A stretch of 64,000 nucleotides of DNA. Origin: Gammaproteobacteria bacterium. GTDB taxonomy: Bacteria > Pseudomonadota > Gammaproteobacteria > Pseudomonadales > Azotimanducaceae. The notes below the pieces were generated by a model, which worked only from the letters and a program-made list of their open reading frames with translations, did not search any database and was not told the origin of the DNA. Below are positions 25,685 to 34,929 of this stretch, piece by piece. The position numbers were made by a program, and so were the translations under genes. Position 1 is the first letter of the stretch, and each line of letters opens with the position of its first letter. Where the stretch lies: assembly GCA_026705345.1 (NCBI GenBank), contig JAPPAV010000063.1, forward strand, positions 25,956-89,955, in the 5' to 3' direction.

Positions 25685-26407
25685 ATGGTCAAGCGCTTTT
25701 CTCGTGCCTGCGGCAGGGTGGACTGTTTTGGCCAGTTGGGCGACAGACTGGACGTGGTCGAGCTGAACGAGAGCTTCAATGTGTTTCTGCCGTTGTCGGC
25801 GGTGTGGGAACGACTCCGCCTGCCCTTCGAGAGCTCGGCGGGAAGATGCCGCGTACCCGGGTTTCCGAGCATCGACGGCGATCCCGGCTGTCTCCTCCTA
25901 GTGGAAGACGACGAGCCGCAGAAGAGACTCACCGGTACCAAGGCGGACCCTCCCTGTGCCGGAACAAGGATAGACATCGAGATCGGGCCGGCCAACGCCA
26001 GCGGCTGGCCAACCCGGTTGAGCCTGGCCCAATCCGGCTTCGAGGCCCCGCTTGCCGATCTGCCGGACTTCCTGAACGCGCATTGGCGGCGCATCGCTGC
26101 CGACTTCCGCCTGTACGTCGAACACGGCGTAACGGCGCCGCCGGCAGCGTGGCGCGCGAGCCTCGGGGCTACGACCCGCGAGACGCCGACGGGTCTCGCG
26201 GTCAGGGACGTGGAGCCGGAAGCCTATGCCGACCGTTGCGGAATGCAGGAAGACGACATCCTGCTAACACTGGCCGGCGTACGCATACTCGACACGGCGG
26301 AACTGTGGACGGTGCTCTCGATGCTGGCGCCCGGCGACCTGGCGACGGCTACTTGGGTCAGGGACGGTGCCGTGCTCGAGTCGGAGCGTGTTCTCGGAGG
26401 TTATTAG
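25685..26407 (+). CDS. SRPBCC (START-like) domain fused to a C-terminal PDZ domain
   Basis: 240 residues. The first about 150 read as a START/AHSA1-like ligand-binding fold: an opening beta strand (VELNESFNVFLPLSAVWERL), a central strand region and a long final helix (LPDFLNAHWRRIAADFRLYVEHGV). Residues from about 168 form a PDZ domain: GLAVRDVEPEAYADRCGMQE, DDILLTLAGVRILDT and a closing strand WVRDGAVLESERVL. It is divergent from the four-gene membrane operon with only 76 bases between starts, so the two may share regulation. The 3' end overlaps the stop of the convergent kinase gene by four bases. No signal peptide, so it is probably cytosolic. Function unknown; PDZ domains normally bind protein C-termini. 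Confidence 0.7.
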   Translation: MVKRFSRACGRVDCFGQLGDRLDVVELNESFNVFLPLSAVWERLRLPFESSAGRCRVPGFPSIDGDPGCLLLVEDDEPQKRLTGTKADPPCAGTRIDIEIGPANASGWPTRLSLAQSGFEAPLADLPDFLNAHWRRIAADFRLYVEHGVTAPPAAWRASLGATTRETPTGLAVRDVEPEAYADRCGMQEDDILLTLAGVRILDTAELWTVLSMLAPGDLATATWVRDGAVLESERVLGGY

Positions 26408-27375
26408 CCGCGCGGCCCGGAATGGCACGACCAGTGGTCCGCGATCTCGAGCATCTCCCGGGCTTCTTCCTCGATCCCGATTTCGAGCAAGTGCAACCCG
26501 GTGGACACCCGCTCCATGAATCCCCATTGCCAAATCGCCCGTTCGTCGACTGCGCAAAGTTCGGCAAGGTAGGCGCATCGTCCCCGTCCGCGCCGTACCG
26601 GCGCATCGCGCAGTTCAGTGCTCCAACCCCGCATCGGCACAGCCAGATCGCAGGCGGGTTCGGCTAGGAGCCCGCCGGGATCAACGAATTTGCATGGCGT
26701 CCCGGGCAGGTAGTCTTGGCCGCGAACGAGGAGCAGGTTCTGCTCGTGCGCATCGGCATGCACGAGGACCGTGGTCGCTTCCGTGTGCGCATCGGCGCGC
26801 TCGGCAGCGAAGTCGAGCGCCCGGTCGCGGGTGCGTCGATCGCAGGGCCGGCCAAGCCGTTGCCAAGAATGAACGATGAAGTCCCCGAGCCAGTTCGCCT
26901 TCCACGCCCCGGTGGGCAACGAATGGTTCTCCACTGGCGTGCGCCAGAGTTCCCTGAGCGTGCGGCAGGTGGCGTCGATTTGATCTGCGACCGACCATCC
27001 AAGGTCCGCGATGCAAGGGCCAAGCCGCTCCATCAGCAGCGCCCGATGGTCGTCGGACCGGGCGTAGAGCGAGGCCACTCCTCGACCCCGGGACAATTCG
27101 TAGGCCCGCGCCTCGCCTTCGAAGTCGTCGTCTCCCGGCATCCTGATCTTCAAGACCGCGTCGGTGCCATCTTCCCGTCGAACGTCGAGCACGAGGCTCT
27201 CGGAACCACCGGGCAGGGCGTCACCGATGCCTAGATTCCAACGATCCGCCAACGCGGGGACCGCTTCGTCCAGGTCCCGCATCCAACGGCGTCCCGAGTC
27301 GCCGGCCACAACGGCCCGGCTGCGTGCGGCGTCGGGCAACTCGCTCTGCCATTGACCTGTCTGCCTCATTCGCAT
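26404..27375 (-). CDS. APH(6)/hydroxyurea-type phosphotransferase (aminoglycoside kinase-like)
   Basis: 323 residues with a protein-kinase-like fold. The N-lobe has GGSESLVLDVRREDGTDAVLKI (ATP-binding Lys) and MERLGP. The catalytic loop is LVHADAHEQNLLL (Brenner motif with the catalytic Asp and Asn), and FVDPGGLLAEPACDLA supplies the magnesium-binding Asp. This pattern fits the streptomycin-6-phosphotransferase / hydroxyurea kinase group, which inactivates small hydroxylated antibiotics by phosphorylation. Whether it confers resistance cannot be read from the sequence; many chromosomal members have unknown substrates. A Met two codons downstream of the chosen start is an alternative. Confidence 0.82.
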   Translation of the reverse strand: MRMRQTGQWQSELPDAARSRAVVAGDSGRRWMRDLDEAVPALADRWNLGIGDALPGGSESLVLDVRREDGTDAVLKIRMPGDDDFEGEARAYELSRGRGVASLYARSDDHRALLMERLGPCIADLGWSVADQIDATCRTLRELWRTPVENHSLPTGAWKANWLGDFIVHSWQRLGRPCDRRTRDRALDFAAERADAHTEATTVLVHADAHEQNLLLVRGQDYLPGTPCKFVDPGGLLAEPACDLAVPMRGWSTELRDAPVRRGRGRCAYLAELCAVDERAIWQWGFMERVSTGLHLLEIGIEEEAREMLEIADHWSCHSGPRG

Positions 27376-27517
27376 CGGGCGTCAGTTCGCACAGACTTCG
27401 AAAAGGATCGCAAGACTCTTGCCGCCCGCTGGCAGACTCGGTGACACTGATATGTTCACGTTGCTGCCAAGTCCAAGACGAATGGTAGCGCGACGGAGGA
27501 GCGGGACCAGTTCTGAT

Positions 27518-28204
27518 ATGGAGCCACCTTGGGGATACGGGCCGGACGACGGCCCGGCGGTTTGGGGCCAGTTGAGCTCGGAGTACGCACTCTGCGCCGT
27601 CGGCGATCGTCAGTCGCCCATCGACATCGTGGGCGCGACGCAAGCGGAGGTGCCCGTCGTCGCGTTCCACTACGAGCCGATGAATCTCCAAGTGCTGAAC
27701 AACGGACACACCGTCGAGGTGGCGTCCACGAGCGAGAATTGGATCGACGTCGGCGGCGTACGGTACGACCTCACACAGTTCCATTTCCACACGCCCGGCG
27801 AACACACCGTCGACGGGAGACCCTTCGACATGGAGGTCCACCTGGTGCACCGGAACGAAGAGGGAACCTTGGCGGTGGTCGGCGTACTCGTTCGACGCGG
27901 CGATGAACACCCCGTTCTCGACCCCCTGGCCGAGCAACTCCCCGAACCGGGCGAGTCACTTGCCATCGAGAAGAAGATCGCGACGTCCGAATTGCTGCCC
28001 GAGGCGAGTCGGATCTTCCGCTACGAAGGGTCGCTGACCACTCCGCCATGTTCGGAAGGCGTCCAATGGTTCGTTTTGGAGACGCCCATCGAGGTCTCCG
28101 ATGCCGGGCTTGCCGCGTTCGAGGCCATCCTGGGCAACAACAGCCGCCCGGTGCAACCTTTGAACGGTCGCGAGCTGCTGATCGACAAGGATCCCGCACC
28201 GTAA
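27518..28204 (+). CDS. Alpha-class carbonic anhydrase without a visible signal peptide
   Basis: A protein of about 228 residues with all alpha carbonic anhydrase signatures: RQSPIDI, the zinc ligands in QFHFHTPGEH (His89 and His91) and MEVHLVH (His108), and the substrate-pocket GSLTTPPCSEGVQW. It interconverts CO2 and bicarbonate. Bacterial alpha-class enzymes are usually exported, but neither the ATG at 27518 (MEPPWGYG) nor the upstream in-frame starts (27482, 27419) give a hydrophobic leader. It may therefore be cytosolic, or the leader may have been lost. GGAGGAG at about 27496 is rather far upstream of the chosen start. Confidence 0.9.
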   Translation: MEPPWGYGPDDGPAVWGQLSSEYALCAVGDRQSPIDIVGATQAEVPVVAFHYEPMNLQVLNNGHTVEVASTSENWIDVGGVRYDLTQFHFHTPGEHTVDGRPFDMEVHLVHRNEEGTLAVVGVLVRRGDEHPVLDPLAEQLPEPGESLAIEKKIATSELLPEASRIFRYEGSLTTPPCSEGVQWFVLETPIEVSDAGLAAFEAILGNNSRPVQPLNGRELLIDKDPAP

Positions 28205-28337
28205 TCTCGACCGGCGCGTCGCGAGTGGTCGAATTCGCACATCCCGATGGGGTCATCTCTGTAACGGCCCGAAGGCGTTTTGGCGGATGCTGTTCCGGTC
28301 GTCCGTTTGCGAGTCGTTTTCGTGGTACTTTCCTACC

Positions 28338-29147
28338 ATGCAGCCAAGAACCCTGCCGGTCGAGCCGGCCGTCGTGACGCCGCGGCCAAGGCCGTCGATG
28401 CCCCTTTCCGTGATCTACGCGGATGCGCTCTATCGGCCCGTCCCGCCCGTCGAATACGACGACGAAGGCTATCCGGGTCCCGACGGTAGAGTGTCCGAGA
28501 GCACCCGCCACGCCGAGGCGTCGAACTACTGCTTCGACGCGCTCCGGGTTTGGTTCAGAGACCAGCCCGGCACCTTGGTGGCAAACGACCTCGTCATGCT
28601 CTTCGAGAAAGGCAACCCAAAGGCCGCGCTCTCGCCCGACCTGATGGTGGTCTTCGACGCCGGCAATCCCGATCGCTCGTCGTACAAGGTTTGGGAGGAA
28701 GGCGACGCCATGCCTGCCTTTGCCTTGGAGGTCCTGTCGAAGCGGACTTGGCGCAAAGACGTTCGGGTGAAACCAGGGCTCTACGCGGCGTTGGGGATTC
28801 GCGAGTTCTGGCTCTTCGAGCCGTTCGAGCCGCGCTTGGCGGGCTATCGTCTGCACGGCCGCGAGTACGCGCGCATCCGCTCAACGGCAGATGGCGGCTA
28901 TCCGAGCCGGGTATTGGGCCTGGACGTCATCGTGAAGAACGACCGGATTCGCTTTCGGAACGCGGCGTCGGGCGAAATCCTGCCCGACCCTATTCAATCG
29001 GATGCGATGCGTGTCGACGCGGAGGAGCGGGCCGAATCGGCAAAGGCGCGGGCCGAATCTGCAGAAGCACGCGCCCAGTCGGCGGAGGACCGGGCATTGC
29101 AGGCCGAGCGACGAATCCGGGAGTTGGAAGGACTGCTCAAACGTTAG
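28338..29147 (+). CDS. Uma2 family (DUF820) putative PD-(D/E)XK endonuclease with coiled-coil tail
   Basis: 269 residues. The nuclease-like core shows SPDLMVVFD followed by AFALEVLSKRTWRKD, the Asp...Glu-x-x-(Ser)-Lys pattern of Uma2 proteins, and a GLYAALGIREFWLFEP segment that is almost invariant in the family. The C-terminal about 45 residues are a charged alanine-rich heptad repeat (AESAKARAESAEARAQSAED), a predicted coiled coil. Uma2 genes occur in large numbers in some environmental bacteria; their role is not established. It converges on the SNF2 gene with five bases between stops. Confidence 0.85.
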   Translation: MQPRTLPVEPAVVTPRPRPSMPLSVIYADALYRPVPPVEYDDEGYPGPDGRVSESTRHAEASNYCFDALRVWFRDQPGTLVANDLVMLFEKGNPKAALSPDLMVVFDAGNPDRSSYKVWEEGDAMPAFALEVLSKRTWRKDVRVKPGLYAALGIREFWLFEPFEPRLAGYRLHGREYARIRSTADGGYPSRVLGLDVIVKNDRIRFRNAASGEILPDPIQSDAMRVDAEERAESAKARAESAEARAQSAEDRALQAERRIRELEGLLKR

Positions 29148-29152
29148 CTTGG

Positions 29153-32100
29153 TCAGGTTGCGACAACCGCCGCGTCGGCGGATTCTGCGCTGCCATTGCT
29201 GCCGACCGGACTGACGGGCTGTCGTAGGAGTTCCAGCAGTTCTTCGGTACTCAGTCTCCCTGCCGCATCGGCCCCTTCCAGCAGGCGATCCGCGAGGTCT
29301 CGCTTGCGATGGTGGATATCGACGATCTGCTCTTCGATGGTGCCCTCGGTGACCAGCCGGTAGATGGTCACCGGTCGCGTCTGTCCGATGCGGTGGGCGC
29401 GGTCCGAAGCCTGATCCTCGACGGCGGGATTCCACCAGGGATCGAGGTGGATGACATAGTCGGCGGCGGTCAGGTTGAGACCGGTACCGCCCGCTTTCAG
29501 CGAGATCAGGAACACGTCGCCGTGACCTGCTTGAAACGCTGCGATGCGCTCGCTGCGGGCCTTCGCCGACGTAGCGCCGTCGAGGTATTGATAGCTGATG
29601 CCCTGCTCGTTCAGGTAGTCCTCGACGAGCTTCAGGTGCCTGACGAACTGCGAGAACACCAGCACCTTGTGGCGGTTCTCGAGCAACTCGGCGAGGGTTT
29701 CCGCGAACGTCTCGAGCTTCGAACTCGGAGGCGCGCTGGCCGGCGAATCGGTCACGAGTTTCGGGTTGCAGCAGGCGAGCCGCAGACGCGTCAGGTGCGC
29801 GAAGAGCTGGAAGCGTTCGCCATCGCCCGCGTCCGAATTGCCTTCCCGGGCGGCCTGGAGTTGCTCGAGGGCCCGCTCCCGGAGCACTTCGTAGAGGGCG
29901 GCTTCCTCGGACGACAACGTCACGTGCAACGTGATCTCGGTGCGTTCCGGGAGGTCGTCGAGCACATCGGTCTTCAAGCGCCTCAACATGAACGGCGCGA
30001 TGATCCGCCGCAACCGGTTGCGCGCCTCGTCGTTGTCGTCGAGCTCCACGGGTTCGCCGAAGTTGCTGCGGAATTTCTCCCTAGAGCCGAGCAGGCCGGG
30101 ATTCAAGAAGCTGAACAACGAGTGAAGGTCCATCAGGTTGTTCTGGATGGGCGTGCCGGTGGTCACGACGCGGAAGCCGGCGGGCAATCGGCGTGCCGCC
30201 CGGGCCCGCTTCGTGAGCGGGTTCTTGATGGCCTGGGCTTCGTCCAGCACAACGCTATGCCAACTGATCGCCGCCAATGCGTCGACATCGTTCTGCAGCA
30301 AGCCGTAGGTCGTGACGTAGAGGTCGAACGCCGCTGGGTCGTCGAGTAGCGGCGCCCGGGAAGCAACCGAACCGGTGTAGACCTTGACGTTGAGCGTGGG
30401 CGTGAACCGACGCGACTCGTCGACCCAGTTGGCGACCACGGAGGTGGGGGCGACGACCAGCGCGGGTCCTCCGGGCGCCCGGTCCAGGAGCACGGACAAG
30501 GTCTGCACGGTTTTGCCGAGTCCCATGTCGTCGGCAAGGCACGCGCCGGCGCCCCAACGGCTCAAACGCGCAAGCCAACGGTAGCCGTCGACTTGGTACG
30601 GTCGCAGTTCCGCCTGCAGGGTGCTGGGCAGTTCGGGTTCGAACGATCGAGCGGCCTCAAGATCCGCCCGCATCTGCTGCCAACCGTCGTCTCCGTCGAC
30701 CTCGGCTTCCTCGAACAGATCGTCGAGGGACGACGCGGCGAGCGAATGCAGGCGCATCGCACCCTTCGCGGCTGGCGTCGAGAGGCTCACGAGATCGTCG
30801 AGTTGGCGGCGGAACGCCGCGGTGAGGGCGATGAACTCGCCGCCTTCGAGTTCCAGGAAGCGCGATCGGGGATTGGCTTCGAGGAGTGCGAAGAGGCGCT
30901 TTAGGTCGAGCACGCGCGAACCGTCCACGACCAGCTTGCCGGAGGTCTGCAACCATTGCTCGGCGGGCTTGACGGTGAGCGACAGGGACGGCGTGGAATG
31001 ACGCGCGACGATTCTGAACGGCTCGCCCTTGGGCCACTTGCAGCGCGCCTCGGCGGCGTCGAGCTGCTCCAGCAACTCCAGGCATTCAAGAGGCTCGGGA
31101 AGCACCAGGGGCGCGTACTCCGTTGGCTGCGTTACCAGACGCGGACAGCGTGCGACTAGGCGGGTCAGCGCGCTGCGCTCCTTCCCGAGGTCGCGCCGCG
31201 CCTGAACATGTTCGCCGTCGCGGTTGGCGAACACCGTTGCGCCGCCTTGGCCCGATCCGAAACAGATGCCCGAATCGGCGATGGGCTCGACCAGGATCGC
31301 GACCGAGAGCCCTGCCTCGAAGGGTTCGAGGCGTACCCAGGGTTCGGAATCCGCCGGCACTTCCGCAGCACCGGCCACCGGACCCGCATCGCTCTGCACG
31401 CGAACCTGCGAGACGAGCGCGGATACCGCCTCCAGGAGCCGCGACTTGCCATCGGCGGGGAACTTGAGCCCCTCCGGCGGAACGACGTCGAACAGGCGCC
31501 GGTGGTCGTCGGTGAAACGGGTGACCTCGATACGGTTGTCGGAGGCCAGCGTGATGCCGTATTCGCCCTCCGCATCCCAACCGTGGGGATCGATGGCCAC
31601 GACGACGAGGCCATCGGAACCTTCGTCGATGTGGAGTTCCGGTTCCCGTCGAACCACGTCGATGGGTTCGCCCGATTCGTTGAAGACATGGGGATGGCCG
31701 GCAAGCGCGTAGAGGCCGCGAATGCCGAGTTCGTAGTCCACGCGTCCCCAGGAACGGCGAACCGTGACCGCGGCAGCGGCGGCCAGGTCCTCTTCGCGGA
31801 GGTGGTCCATGGACGCGGCCTGCTCGGCCAAACGTTTGAGCGCGACCCGGCGTCCCTTGCTCCACGAGCCGTTCTTGTTTCGGCGCTGCTCCCGGGGCGT
31901 GACGTCGACGTTGTCGTAGTAGCGATGGACATCCCAGACGAGCCGCTTTTCCACGGGGGCCGACGTCGCCTTGTTCTCCCGGCCTTGATTCCTGGCGTCG
32001 TAGGCAAGTTGCTCCAGGGCCTTTAGCGAGCGTTCCCAGGCCGCCATCGGCGCCTCAAGCACCGCCAATGTCTCGATGCCGAGCTCGTCCAGCAACGGCT

Positions 32101-33400
32101 GTGGATCGGGTAGTCCGACCGAATCCGCGCCGCTTAGTTCGACTAGCCGGTGCAGAATTGACGCGCTTTCGGCGGCGATCCACCGGTAGCCGTTCGCGCT
32201 GGCCCGACTGCGGTACGCATCCATCAGCTCGAGCCACTCGGCGCTCGCTTGGTTGGCCGAGCCAAGCCAGCAGTTCCTGAAGCCGTCCAGGAAGGTGAGG
32301 TAGCACGGTATTACCGTTCGGCGGGCATAGATGCCGTGATCCCGTTGGACGCGGGCGGCGTCCATTGCGAAGGCGACCTCGGTTTCGCGGTTGAGATAAC
32401 GGCGTTCGGCGGTGCGCAGAAGGTGCTGCATCAAGTCGCGGGATTCGGGCGTGTCGAGCCGGACGAGTGCGATCAGGGAGAGCGCAAACGATGCATGCTC
32501 GGGGAATACGTTGCGTTTTCGCGTGCCCGCCTTCTCGGCGGCGATGGCGGCATCAATGTGCTGACGAGCGGCGGAATTGTCGCCCCGGAGCATGGCGATC
32601 ATGGCACGCGTCGACGCGAGCCCGGTGTTGGCCGGCTTGGTGTCGCGGACCTCGTGGGGGAGTTCCGAAAACACGGCTTCGGCCGCGTCGAATCGCCCTT
32701 GCAGGATGCGGATATAGGCCATGTCGGCGGCATGGCGCGCCGGGTCCAGACTGAAACGGTGGCAAGCGAGGATTGCGGGTTCCGGCGGCGCTCCGAGGTG
32801 GAACGTGTAACGCAGACAACCGGTAAGGGCAATGTCGATGTAGCGCTCCGGCAATGTGGCCAGCACATCAACCGCAAGCGGGTCCGCCAGGAAATGCCAC
32901 TCGTCTGCTGAGCCCTCGTCCCCTTCGAGCAGCGCGTCGAGATTGCCGAAGTCGCCGCGTATCACGTAGCAGCGGAACAGGGTCTCGAACAGGTAGCGGT
33001 CGATGCCGGGACGTGGCGCGGTGGCGCGGAAGGCCTCCAGGATGTTGCCAAGTCGGCCTTCCTGCTGCGCCCTGACGGCCAGGGACACGGCCCAGCTTCG
33101 TGTTGCCGCGACCCCGACGTTCGGGGACGGCCGTCGAATGGCAATCGCGGCATCGATTAGTTCGTCGTTCGCCCGCCGCACATCTGCTTGGGTCAGGTTG
33201 CGGCCGAGCAGCTCGACACTCGCCTGTGCCAGGACCTTCGCGGTGCGGTTCACACCGATGCCGTGGGGCGCGACGACGCCGTAGGCTTGCGCGACGAGGC
33301 GGGCGGCGGGCGAGAGGGCGGCGTAGGGGTCGGCGTCGAACCCGGCGTTCAGCACTTCCGTTGGTTCAGCCACGCCACAATCGTCCTTGATTTCGTTCAC
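29153..33400 (-). CDS. Very large SNF2/SWI2 family DNA-dependent ATPase
   Basis: About 1415 residues. The C-terminal 550 hold a complete SNF2 motor: RPYQVDGYRWL, Walker A DDMGLGKT (Lys about 963), LDEAQAIKN, TGTPIQN, then the RecA2 motifs LVFSQFVRHL, LISLKAGGTGLNLTAADYV and QASDRAHRIGQTRPV. The first about 880 residues have no motif I recognise; the first half looks like helical repeats (possible TPR-like solenoid) and a beta-rich part precedes the motor. Such proteins remodel nucleoprotein or act in defence and repair modules. The start is placed at a GTG (33400) because the frame upstream runs through a REP-like repeat. The 248-base gap upstream holds that repeat and no gene. Confidence 0.88.
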   Translation of the reverse strand: MNEIKDDCGVAEPTEVLNAGFDADPYAALSPAARLVAQAYGVVAPHGIGVNRTAKVLAQASVELLGRNLTQADVRRANDELIDAAIAIRRPSPNVGVAATRSWAVSLAVRAQQEGRLGNILEAFRATAPRPGIDRYLFETLFRCYVIRGDFGNLDALLEGDEGSADEWHFLADPLAVDVLATLPERYIDIALTGCLRYTFHLGAPPEPAILACHRFSLDPARHAADMAYIRILQGRFDAAEAVFSELPHEVRDTKPANTGLASTRAMIAMLRGDNSAARQHIDAAIAAEKAGTRKRNVFPEHASFALSLIALVRLDTPESRDLMQHLLRTAERRYLNRETEVAFAMDAARVQRDHGIYARRTVIPCYLTFLDGFRNCWLGSANQASAEWLELMDAYRSRASANGYRWIAAESASILHRLVELSGADSVGLPDPQPLLDELGIETLAVLEAPMAAWERSLKALEQLAYDARNQGRENKATSAPVEKRLVWDVHRYYDNVDVTPREQRRNKNGSWSKGRRVALKRLAEQAASMDHLREEDLAAAAAVTVRRSWGRVDYELGIRGLYALAGHPHVFNESGEPIDVVRREPELHIDEGSDGLVVVAIDPHGWDAEGEYGITLASDNRIEVTRFTDDHRRLFDVVPPEGLKFPADGKSRLLEAVSALVSQVRVQSDAGPVAGAAEVPADSEPWVRLEPFEAGLSVAILVEPIADSGICFGSGQGGATVFANRDGEHVQARRDLGKERSALTRLVARCPRLVTQPTEYAPLVLPEPLECLELLEQLDAAEARCKWPKGEPFRIVARHSTPSLSLTVKPAEQWLQTSGKLVVDGSRVLDLKRLFALLEANPRSRFLELEGGEFIALTAAFRRQLDDLVSLSTPAAKGAMRLHSLAASSLDDLFEEAEVDGDDGWQQMRADLEAARSFEPELPSTLQAELRPYQVDGYRWLARLSRWGAGACLADDMGLGKTVQTLSVLLDRAPGGPALVVAPTSVVANWVDESRRFTPTLNVKVYTGSVASRAPLLDDPAAFDLYVTTYGLLQNDVDALAAISWHSVVLDEAQAIKNPLTKRARAARRLPAGFRVVTTGTPIQNNLMDLHSLFSFLNPGLLGSREKFRSNFGEPVELDDNDEARNRLRRIIAPFMLRRLKTDVLDDLPERTEITLHVTLSSEEAALYEVLRERALEQLQAAREGNSDAGDGERFQLFAHLTRLRLACCNPKLVTDSPASAPPSSKLETFAETLAELLENRHKVLVFSQFVRHLKLVEDYLNEQGISYQYLDGATSAKARSERIAAFQAGHGDVFLISLKAGGTGLNLTAADYVIHLDPWWNPAVEDQASDRAHRIGQTRPVTIYRLVTEGTIEEQIVDIHHRKRDLADRLLEGADAAGRLSTEELLELLRQPVSPVGSNGSAESADAAVVAT

Positions 33401-33497
33401 AACCGATTGCTGTCCACGATACCAAAGATGACGGTCGCCACGCCAAGATCGCAGGGGCGACGCTTGTCGTCGGCCGTTCTGGATGCGTCGGGAGGTC

Positions 33498-33530
33498 GGG
33501 CGGGACGGGACAAGCCCGTCCCCTACGGGC
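33498..33530. repeat. REP-like palindrome
   Basis: A copy of GGGACGGGACAAGCCCGTCC followed by CCTACGGG lies between the starts of the SNF2 gene and the end of the flavin monooxygenase gene. It is nearly identical to the copies near 5300, 12010 and 62650. Confidence 0.8.
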
Positions 33531-33648
33531 GAGACACCAGCATCGCCACGCACGTCTATCGCGCGTGGTTAGATTTGGAAGGAGAATGGCCCCGATCGTG
33601 GCTTGTCGAAAGACCACGGTGCCGGTCCGACTCAACGCCAATGCGAAC

Positions 33649-34842
33649 TCATTCGTCCCTTTGCGACTGAACCGCTTCAAGGGCGTCGTATCGGTACAGA
33701 TCACCCGTGGTTCGCCCTGCCACACGGGTGGTTGCCCGGTTGCGCAGCCACGCCTTGAACCCGGCTAGGTGGAACAGCGTGGCGTTGCGTCGGGATCCGC
33801 GCTGGACCCGCGCCGTTCGGTCCCGGCGCAGACGTTCGTAGCGTTGCAGTGCCGTCGGAACGTCCTGGTCGCCCGCCACGCATCCCGCCAGGACCGCGGC
33901 ATCCTCGATGGCCATCGCCGCGCCTTGGGCCATGAACGGTAGTGTCGGGTGGCAGGCGTCGCCCAGCAGGGTGACCCGTCCCTCGCCCCAGCGGGGCATC
34001 GGCTCGCGATCGTGCAACGCCCATTTGAACAGGGAGTGGCTGTCCACGTTGTCGATCAGCCGGCGGATGTCGTCGTGCCAGCCGACGAAATCCGCGGCGA
34101 ACTCCGCATGGTCGCCGCGTTCCGTCCAGGACTCGACTTCCCAGCCGGACTTTTCGATCACGCCAACGCAGTTGACGAGTTCGCCGCGTCGGACGAAGTA
34201 GTGAACGAAGTGTCCCCCGGGACCCCACCAGGCCGAGGCCATCGGTCGAATCATACCGGGGGACAGTCGCTCGGTCGGTACCAGGGCTCGCCACGCGACA
34301 CAGCCGGTGAAACGTGGGCTGTCATTGCCCCAGAGGCCGGCGCGAACCACCGAGTGGATGCCATCGGCACCGACGAGCAGGTCTCCATCGGCGTCGCCCG
34401 TGACCGCCGTCAATCCCACCTGCGTATCGCGGTGGCCGAAACTTCGCACGGCGGCGTCCCGGAGGAGGGCGATGTTCGGGCTCGCGAGCGCCGCATCCAC
34501 CAGTACGCGCAACAGGTCGGCGCGGTGCATGTGGTAGTAGGGGAACCCGAAGCGTCGTACGGCCTCCTCGCCCAAGGCCGACTGGCCGATGACCCGGCCG
34601 GTTCGCCAGTTCCTGAACTGGATTGCCTGGGGCTGGAAAGCGGCGGCGCGAAGCGGTCCTTCCAGTCCGAGATCGTGCAGTACGCGCGTGCAGTTGGGCG
34701 ACAGTTGAATGCCGGCACCGACCTCGCCGAACTGCCGGGCTTGCTCGAACACCGTGACGTCGTGGCCTCGTCTGGCGAAGCACAGGGCGGCGGCGAGTCC
34801 CCCGATTCCGCCGCCGGCAACCAGCACCTTCAGGGGGCGCAT
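33649..34842 (-). CDS. FAD-dependent monooxygenase, group A (salicylate hydroxylase-like)
   Basis: 397 residues with the three landmarks of class A flavoprotein hydroxylases: the N-terminal dinucleotide fold GGGIGGLAAA with a FEQA strand end, the DG motif LLVGADGIHS, and the GD motif GDACHPTLPFMAQGAAMA. It should use NAD(P)H and oxygen to hydroxylate an aromatic or similar ring, as salicylate 1-hydroxylase, PhzS and 6-hydroxynicotinate monooxygenase do. It is divergent from Hen1 with 87 bases between starts. No pathway partner is adjacent, so the substrate is open. Confidence 0.9.
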   Translation of the reverse strand: MRPLKVLVAGGGIGGLAAALCFARRGHDVTVFEQARQFGEVGAGIQLSPNCTRVLHDLGLEGPLRAAAFQPQAIQFRNWRTGRVIGQSALGEEAVRRFGFPYYHMHRADLLRVLVDAALASPNIALLRDAAVRSFGHRDTQVGLTAVTGDADGDLLVGADGIHSVVRAGLWGNDSPRFTGCVAWRALVPTERLSPGMIRPMASAWWGPGGHFVHYFVRRGELVNCVGVIEKSGWEVESWTERGDHAEFAADFVGWHDDIRRLIDNVDSHSLFKWALHDREPMPRWGEGRVTLLGDACHPTLPFMAQGAAMAIEDAAVLAGCVAGDQDVPTALQRYERLRRDRTARVQRGSRRNATLFHLAGFKAWLRNRATTRVAGRTTGDLYRYDALEAVQSQRDE

Positions 34843-34929
34843 CCGCTTATTCCCGCCTCGGTGCGAGCACGATGGGTTCGACGGAACGCTGTCCGGGCTG
34901 CATCATGTGCAGCTTAACAGCCTGTCCGA

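Noticed and set aside
33401..33553. Upstream 51-codon extension of the SNF2 protein
   Set aside because: It translates through a REP-like repeat; the GTG at 33400 is the better start.
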